DNA from: a virus
IMG/VR virus record: IMGVR_UViG_3300008448_000540
Span: 1-26,274 of that record
Direction: 5' to 3' (one strand)
DNA: 26,274 nucleotides
Positions 22,260 to 26,274 of the stretch are shown here, in pieces (position 1 is the first letter of the stretch; each line of letters starts with the position of its first letter). The translations under genes were made by a program, and so were the position numbers. The notes below the pieces were generated by a model that was not told the DNA's origin, searched no databases, and saw only the letters and a program-made list of their open reading frames with translations.

Positions 22260-23399
22260 ATGTCATCTTGGGGAAATAACGATAACGCAGCTAACGCACC
22301 ATACTGGGCCGTTAACTCAACAATAGTCAATGTAGCTGATGTAAAATCTGTTGCAGCCGCACCTACAGCAGCAAATGTTGCATTACTCTATGGTAATACA
22401 ACTTCTGGTGTTTATACAACAAACGCAACAATTGGTTTGTTTTTGGTGGACGCCGCAGAAAGTGGTGCTGGTAGCGACAATGTAACCGCAGTGTCTGTCT
22501 CAACCGGTGGATCTCGATATTTGGAAGCACCAGCAGTTACCTTCTCTGGTGGTGCAGGTTCAGGTGCTGCAGCTACCGCATCTATCGCTGGCGGAGCGGT
22601 TACAACAATTGCTGTCACCGACACAGGTTTGGGTTATACTTCAGCACCAACTGTTGCTATTGCTAAACCAAAACGCACTATTCCTACTTCTGGTGTTACT
22701 ATTACCACTGAGCAAATTGCTTACACTACTCACGGCTTAGTTGCTGCTGAAGAAGTTAAGTATTACAATGGTGGCGGAACTTCTATCACTGGTTTAGTTG
22801 ATGGTACTAGTTACTATGTTTCAGCTATCGGTTTAGCCGCAGGTACTTTCCGTCTTGCAGCTTCTGCTGATGCTGCAGCTGGTCGTACTGCTCTTGCTGG
22901 TGTTGCTATCTCTGGTACTGGCGGTCAGTTTACTTGTGATGCCACTACTCTAGCAACTGGTGACCATATTGTATTTGGTGGAACTATCACAGGTACTGGT
23001 TCTATCACTGACCATACTGCTGGTAAGATTTATGAAGTTTCCGCTGTTACTGGTACTTCACCAAATGTAACTGGTTTTACTGTTACTCAAGAAGATGGTA
23101 CTGCTGTTGTTTCTACTGTTGGTAACGGAACTGGTCTAACATATACACCATATACTATCGTTATGATTTCTGGCACTGGTAACAATGCTCAGTACTTTGA
23201 AATCCAAGCAACTGATGCAGCAACTGCAATTGCCGATCTTGGTTCTGGTTCTGGTGGCACACAAGTTACTCACAGTGGTTGGGTGCTTCGCAGTGTTGGT
23301 ACTGGTGGTCGTGCTGGCCGTGTTCAGTATGAAACATTGGTTGCTCTAGCAAATCCAATTGGTGACGGTTCAGACGATCTCGTATTACCTGATAATTAA
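22260..23399 (+). CDS. Virion structural protein, Ala/Gly/Thr-rich beta-repeat type
   Basis: 379 residues, very rich in Gly, Ala, Thr, Ser and Val and almost free of charged clusters, unlike its Lys/Glu-rich neighbours. Residues about 75-140 contain two related beta units (VSVSTGGSRYLEAPAVTFSG and then IAVTDTGLGYTSAPTVAI) with a GAGSGAAATASIAGG spacer, a repeat found in many phage structural proteins. A GTSYYVSAIGLAAGTFRLAAS segment follows. The C-terminus GWVLRSVGTGGRAGRVQYET is one I recall from structural proteins of T4-like cyanophages. It has its own late promoter, a strong ribosome binding site and a hairpin just after the stop. Decoration protein, fibre or other outer component cannot be told apart here. 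Confidence 0.8.
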   Translation: MSSWGNNDNAANAPYWAVNSTIVNVADVKSVAAAPTAANVALLYGNTTSGVYTTNATIGLFLVDAAESGAGSDNVTAVSVSTGGSRYLEAPAVTFSGGAGSGAAATASIAGGAVTTIAVTDTGLGYTSAPTVAIAKPKRTIPTSGVTITTEQIAYTTHGLVAAEEVKYYNGGGTSITGLVDGTSYYVSAIGLAAGTFRLAASADAAAGRTALAGVAISGTGGQFTCDATTLATGDHIVFGGTITGTGSITDHTAGKIYEVSAVTGTSPNVTGFTVTQEDGTAVVSTVGNGTGLTYTPYTIVMISGTGNNAQYFEIQATDAATAIADLGSGSGGTQVTHSGWVLRSVGTGGRAGRVQYETLVALANPIGDGSDDLVLPDN

Positions 23400-23403
23400 A
23401 AAA

Positions 23404-23419
23404 AGGGGCTTCGGCCCCT
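23404..23419. terminator. GGGGC-TTCG-GCCCC hairpin terminator
   Basis: AGGGGC (23404-23409), a UUCG tetraloop (23410-23413) and GCCCCT (23414-23419) make a very stable hairpin five bases after the structural gene stop. On the + strand the following bases are CTATAATA, a weak U tract. On the - strand the hairpin is followed by seven T (complement of 23398-23404), so it would be a strong intrinsic terminator for leftward transcripts too. Confidence 0.85.
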
Positions 23420-23426
23420 CTATAAT

Positions 23427-23813
23427 ATGTTTGATGAATTGAATGAAGATAATTTTATGATGTATGCTATGAAATGTTATACATCACCACATTGCATTAT
23501 GTCGGAATTTGAGGGAGATATTAAAAGAACAAAATATCTGAAAAGGTTGTTTCGTAGATACAAGATAACCAAATCCCTCAAAGAACGATTGATTATGAAT
23601 CATATCATTTTATTGAACAATGTTTTTGGTCCAGAAGCAACCGCAAGAATATTGTTCTATAAGACTGATGTTCGTGACTATGATATTCTAAAAACATTTT
23701 TAGATTATCTTGATATCATGCCTGATTTTGTTTATGGAATAAATGGAAAAACTATAGTATCATCAGAAATACCATTAGACAAAAATGTCGCAGAGATATT
23801 AAGGCACATATGA
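23427..23813 (+). CDS. Conserved T4-like marine phage protein of unknown function
   Basis: 128 residues. The start MFDELNEDNFMMYAMKCYTS and the segments IKRTKYLKRLFRRY and KERLIMNHIILLNNVFGPEA give a mostly helical protein with a basic patch. I recall proteins with the same N-terminus and 'LKERLILNH' helix in T4-like cyanophages, with no known function. The ATG at 23427 lies only 7 bases after the terminator hairpin and no ribosome binding site is visible, so its expression is unclear. The homologue-like N-terminus supports this start over later Met codons. The stop overlaps the next start as ATGA (23810-23813). Confidence 0.75.
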   Translation: MFDELNEDNFMMYAMKCYTSPHCIMSEFEGDIKRTKYLKRLFRRYKITKSLKERLIMNHIILLNNVFGPEATARILFYKTDVRDYDILKTFLDYLDIMPDFVYGINGKTIVSSEIPLDKNVAEILRHI

Positions 23814-24268
23814 AATCTTTTAACGAATATATCACCGAAATGGACAAATCACAAACACCTCCGGGGCGTGATGGTAGTAACGATTCAGATGCCGGCAAAA
23901 AAGAATACACTGCTAAAGTAACTACTTCCGGAAAAGTGGCCAAAGATGGTGAAAAGATTCTAAACAAAATCTTTAACAAGAAGAAATTGGATGAAGTTGC
24001 TGCATGGCAACGCAAAGAAGGTAAGAATCCAGAAGGTGGTTTAAACCAAAAGGGTGTTGATTCATACCGCAGAGAAAACCCTGGTTCAAAATTGCAAACA
24101 GCTGTCACAACAAAACCATCAAAACTAAAACCTGGATCGAAGTCTGCAAATCGCCGCAAATCATTCTGTGCTCGTATGTCTGGTATGAAGAAAAGACTAA
24201 CATCTGCTAAAACAGCAAATGATCCAGATTCACGCATCAATAAATCTTTGCGTAAGTGGAACTGCTAA
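23810..24268 (+). CDS. DUF6321-like basic protein with capsid-targeting-like N-terminus
   Basis: 152 residues. It starts MKSFNEYITE, the closest match in the window to a T4 capsid-targeting peptide with an I-T-E cut site. The C-terminal 90 residues carry AAWQRKEGKNPEGGLNQKG, ANRRKSFCARMSGMKKRLTS and DSRINKSLRKWNC, which I recognise as the DUF6321 signature found in many phages. The protein is strongly basic (many Lys/Arg), compatible with DNA binding inside the head. The domain's function is unknown. It is coupled to the previous gene by ATGA and to the next by TAATG. Confidence 0.8.
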   Translation: MKSFNEYITEMDKSQTPPGRDGSNDSDAGKKEYTAKVTTSGKVAKDGEKILNKIFNKKKLDEVAAWQRKEGKNPEGGLNQKGVDSYRRENPGSKLQTAVTTKPSKLKPGSKSANRRKSFCARMSGMKKRLTSAKTANDPDSRINKSLRKWNC

Positions 24269-24519
24269 TGAAAACATTCAAAGAATACTTAGAAGAAAAA
24301 GGTAGATGTTGGACAGGTTACAAACCTGTTCCCGGTAAAAAACCATTCTCTCCAGGTAGTTGTGAGAAGGTATCAGAAGATGGTATGGCCGGCGCACCAG
24401 CCAACAATGTTGGAGGTGGAAACATCGCTGGTTCAGGTGGTGTAGGTGGAGAACCAGGTGTCTCCAAGAAAAGAAACCCTGTAATGTCATTCCTCAAGAG
24501 AAAACAACCAAAGATGTAA
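24268..24519 (+). CDS. Small Gly-rich protein with capsid-targeting-like N-terminus
   Basis: 83 residues from the ATG at 24268, which gives a TAATG overlap with the previous stop; an in-frame GTG at 24256 is the alternative. It starts MKTFKEYLEE, matching the shared N-terminal peptide almost letter for letter, with L-E-E at the cut position. Then RCWTGYKPVPGKKPFSPGSC has two Cys around a Gly/Pro-rich loop, a motif I recall from small phage proteins. A Gly/Asn-rich stretch (APANNVGGGNIAGSGG) and a basic end (VMSFLKRKQPKM) follow. Function unknown; an internal head protein is the best guess. Confidence 0.75.
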   Translation: MKTFKEYLEEKGRCWTGYKPVPGKKPFSPGSCEKVSEDGMAGAPANNVGGGNIAGSGGVGGEPGVSKKRNPVMSFLKRKQPKM

Positions 24520-24520
24520 T

Positions 24521-24967
24521 ATGTGGATTCTTCAATGGCTGCCTAACTGGATCTTTTACGGAATATTTTTTGCAGGTCTATTAGGTCTGCTGGCCACTTA
24601 CATAATGAAATTTATACCGCTTGTATATGTGTATCGGACACCAATACAAGCGGTTTCTGTTTTGCTGATTGCATTAGGCACTTATATGTCCGGTGCAATA
24701 TCAAATGAAGAAGCATGGCAAGCAAGAGTAAAAGAGATGGAAGCTAAGGTAGAAGCTGCTGCGGTAGAATCTGCACAAGAGAATGTGAAGATAGTTGAGA
24801 AGATAGTTAAGAAAACCGAATACATTAAAACCCGTGGCCAAGATGTTGTTAAATACATCGACAAAGAGATTGTCAAATACGACACCAAGTTTTTACCTGG
24901 TGGCCAATGCGAGATACCAAAAGAATTTATTGAAGCACATAATAGAGCTGCCGAGGCACCAAAATGA
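24521..24967 (+). CDS. Membrane protein with coiled coil, candidate inner-membrane spanin
   Basis: 148 residues. Two hydrophobic segments lie at about 9-28 and 42-60, followed by a charged helical region (about 62-125, EAWQARVKEMEAKVEAAAVE and on) with coiled-coil character and a CEIPKEFIEAHNRAAE end. This, followed at once by a small lipoprotein and an endolysin, is the arrangement of an Rz/Rz1 spanin pair. Most inner-membrane spanins have a single transmembrane segment, so two is unusual. The C-terminal CEIP...AHN segment is, as I recall, conserved in T4-like marine phages. It overlaps the lipoprotein gene by four bases. Confidence 0.65.
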   Translation: MWILQWLPNWIFYGIFFAGLLGLLATYIMKFIPLVYVYRTPIQAVSVLLIALGTYMSGAISNEEAWQARVKEMEAKVEAAAVESAQENVKIVEKIVKKTEYIKTRGQDVVKYIDKEIVKYDTKFLPGGQCEIPKEFIEAHNRAAEAPK

Positions 24968-25272
24968 AAGACATTGAGAAACAACAAAGAATCAGCACAA
25001 TACTATTCGTTATAGTAACAGCAATATTCTTTATTGTAATGTTCTCGGGATGTTCAACCACAGTTCCAGTTAAGGCTAAATTTCCAGAAGCACCAGAGAG
25101 ATTACTGGCAAAATGCCCTCAATTGGAAAAATTAGGTAATGAAGTAAAATTAAGTGACATAAGTAAAACGATTACGGTAAATTATACAACTTATTATGAA
25201 TGTGCGGTGAAACATGATGCATTTATTGATTGGTATCAGGTTCAAAAGAACATTTATGAAAGTGTAAAATAA
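24964..25272 (+). CDS. Lipoprotein, candidate outer-membrane spanin
   Basis: 102 residues. A hydrophobic segment (ISTILFVIVTAIFFIVMFSG) leads to MFSGC, which fits a lipobox with Cys30 as the lipidated residue. The mature part is about 73 residues with two more Cys (AKCPQL and YECAVK) and a helical end (FIDWYQVQKNIYES). Small size, lipobox and position between a coiled-coil membrane protein and the endolysin fit an Rz1-type outer-membrane partner, though the two genes are side by side with only a 4-base overlap and not nested as in lambda. Its stop overlaps the endolysin start by one base. Confidence 0.7.
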   Translation: MKDIEKQQRISTILFVIVTAIFFIVMFSGCSTTVPVKAKFPEAPERLLAKCPQLEKLGNEVKLSDISKTITVNYTTYYECAVKHDAFIDWYQVQKNIYESVK

Positions 25273-25895
25273 TGCAATTATCTAAAGAACAATTAAAACA
25301 ACTACTTCCAAAGAATCCATACATTGACAATTGGCATCATGCTCTAGAGCAATTGTTGCCAGATTATGAAATCAATACACCACAACGCATTGCAGCATTC
25401 ATTGCTCAGTGTTCACATGAATCTGGTGGATTCACAGCATTGCAAGAAAATCTAAACTACAAGCCACCAACTCTACGCAAGTTGTTTGCTAAGTATTTTC
25501 CCACTGATGAGTTAGCCGCACAATATTGCGCTAGACCAAATAAACAGGAAGCAATTGCAAACCGCATCTATGCATCACGCATGGGTAATGGTGATGAATC
25601 ATCTGGTGATGGTTACAGATACCGTGGTCGTGGTTTGATTCAATTGACTGGTAAAGATAACTATACATTTTTTGCAGGTTCACTACAAATTTCTGTAGAA
25701 GAAGCGGCAGAGTACATGGCTACATTTGAAGGTGCTGCACAGTCAGCTTGCTGGTTCTGGGAAACAAACAATCTAAACCAATGGGCTGATAAAGGTGATA
25801 TCGTTACACTAACTAAAAGAATCAACGGTGGCACTATTGGCCTTGAAGACCGCATCAAACACTACGAACATGCACTTCATGTTTTAGGAGTGTAA
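25272..25895 (+). CDS. Endolysin, GH19 chitinase-like lysozyme
   Basis: 207 residues, the usual length of phage GH19 endolysins. The catalytic region reads AFIAQCSHESGGFTALQEN with E50 and E59 as the likely acid and base. The GRGLIQLTGKDNY motif (119-131) and NGGTIGLEDRIKHYEHAL (about 185-202) complete the family signature. It cleaves the glycan strands of peptidoglycan. There is no signal peptide, so release to the periplasm would need a holin, for which the partial gene at the right edge is a candidate. It is coupled to the lipoprotein gene by TAATG. Confidence 0.93.
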   Translation: MQLSKEQLKQLLPKNPYIDNWHHALEQLLPDYEINTPQRIAAFIAQCSHESGGFTALQENLNYKPPTLRKLFAKYFPTDELAAQYCARPNKQEAIANRIYASRMGNGDESSGDGYRYRGRGLIQLTGKDNYTFFAGSLQISVEEAAEYMATFEGAAQSACWFWETNNLNQWADKGDIVTLTKRINGGTIGLEDRIKHYEHALHVLGV

Positions 25896-25896
25896 T

Positions 25897-26184
25897 ATGA
25901 ATGATAGGAAATTATTCTATGTTGCAATAGGTTTGCTTGTATTGCCTCTTGCATTAGCATTCTTTGGTGGTGATAGATTCCGTTATCCATGCCAAGACCC
26001 AGATAACTGGGAAAAAGATATTTGTAAATTACCAAAATGTGATGTGACAAGAACATGTCCTGAACATATATTTAAAGGTCAGCGTGATCCTAGATTGGGA
26101 CCACCACCGGCCGTAGGACAAACACCAGCACCTGCACCAGCGCAATGTGCAGTACCAAATCAAGGAGCAAATTGTGGAAAATAA
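25897..26184 (+). CDS. Small Cys-rich membrane-anchored protein, unknown function
   Basis: 95 residues. One hydrophobic segment (FYVAIGLLVLPLALAFFGG, about 7-25) is followed by FRYPCQDPDNW, DICKLPKCDVTRTCPEHIFKG and a Pro/Ala-rich end. Six Cys in the last 65 residues suggest a periplasmic domain with disulphides. I recall the FFGGDRFRYPCQDP segment in T4-like marine phages, always without a function. It lies one base after the endolysin gene, in the lysis block. Confidence 0.75.
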   Translation: MNDRKLFYVAIGLLVLPLALAFFGGDRFRYPCQDPDNWEKDICKLPKCDVTRTCPEHIFKGQRDPRLGPPPAVGQTPAPAPAQCAVPNQGANCGK

Positions 26185-26274
26185 TCAAATGTATACCGAA
26201 GACCAATTAATGGCCAGATTGAAATTCTTTATTGGAATTTGCTTGGCTCTAACACTAACGGGTATTGTATTCGT
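26174..26274 (+). CDS. Membrane protein, partial, possible holin
   Basis: Only the first 33 residues are in the window: MENNQMYTEDQLMARLKFFI and then a strongly hydrophobic helix GICLALTLTGIVF. A GTG start at 26174 is preferred because AAGGAG (26162-26167) lies 6 bases upstream; the ATG at 26189 has no such site. It overlaps the previous gene by 11 bases. Small membrane proteins with YTEDQLMARLKFFIG...LTLTGIVF follow the endolysin in T4-like marine phages, as I recall, so a holin role is plausible. The truncated end prevents a topology check. Confidence 0.6.
   Translation, partial: MENNQMYTEDQLMARLKFFIGICLALTLTGIVF

Noticed and set aside
21823-22266. 147-residue leftward ORF opposite the end of the 20818 gene
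   Set aside because: Antisense shadow of a low-complexity Lys-rich region; covers the late promoter and ribosome binding site of the next gene.
23752-24240. 162-residue leftward ORF opposite the DUF6321-like gene
   Set aside because: Antisense of a protein with a recognisable signature; no ribosome binding site or leftward operon context.

Overview
The window is part of the genome of a marine or freshwater T4-like myovirus (tailed dsDNA phage of a Gram-negative host). This rests on a colinear T4-type replication block (family B DNA polymerase gp43, UvsX recombinase, gp41 helicase), T4-type late promoter octamers, a GH19 endolysin followed by membrane proteins, tightly packed genes with 1-4 base stop/start overlaps, and many proteins that resemble conserved unknowns of T4-like cyanophages and pelagiphages. 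The host cannot be named from the sequence. The DNA is AT-rich throughout, apart from one short GC-rich island near 19.0-19.2 kb.

Layout. (1) Positions 1-469 hold the start of a leftward gene of unknown function. (2) A very good sigma70-type promoter (490-518) faces right, into a tRNA-Gly(UCC) gene (550-622) and then a replication operon (638-8404): Sm-like protein, DNA polymerase, membrane coiled-coil protein, UvsX, small unknown, gp41 helicase, and a protein resembling the DUF4338/DruA family. (3) A late-promoter-like octamer (8400-8407) precedes an SH3b plus PD-(D/E)XK-like nuclease and a small coiled-coil protein. (4) Positions 9825-16426 are a glycan cassette: five glycosyltransferase-like proteins, a class I methyltransferase, a dTDP-glucose 4,6-dehydratase and a sugar C-methyltransferase. 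(5) A perfect T4 late octamer TATAAATA (16488-16495) opens a late block (16540-24519) of proteins that look like internal head proteins, interrupted by a virion structural protein (22260-23399). (6) Positions 24521-26274 form a lysis-type block: membrane coiled-coil protein, lipoprotein, GH19 endolysin, Cys-rich membrane protein and a partial membrane protein that may be the holin.

The most interesting signal is that five late genes (starts at 16540, 17739, 19538, 23810 and 24268) begin with variants of one 10-residue peptide, roughly M-K-x-F-x-E-[YF]-[ILV]-x-E. This closely resembles the capsid-targeting peptide of T4 internal proteins, which the prohead protease gp21 removes after (L/I)-x-E. 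If correct, this phage packages a set of proteins in its head for delivery into the host. They include a ligase-like nucleotidyltransferase (KxDG), a fused NMN-adenylyltransferase-like/P-loop kinase enzyme and a DUF6321-like basic protein. In the same block, the 19752 gene ends on a textbook -1 frameshift signal (A AAA AAG directly before the stop, with a hairpin 9 bases further on) that would add 54 residues, and a Pro/Thr-rich ORF with its own ribosome binding site lies inside the 17739 gene exactly over the GC-rich island.

All family assignments come from reading motifs. No database search was possible.
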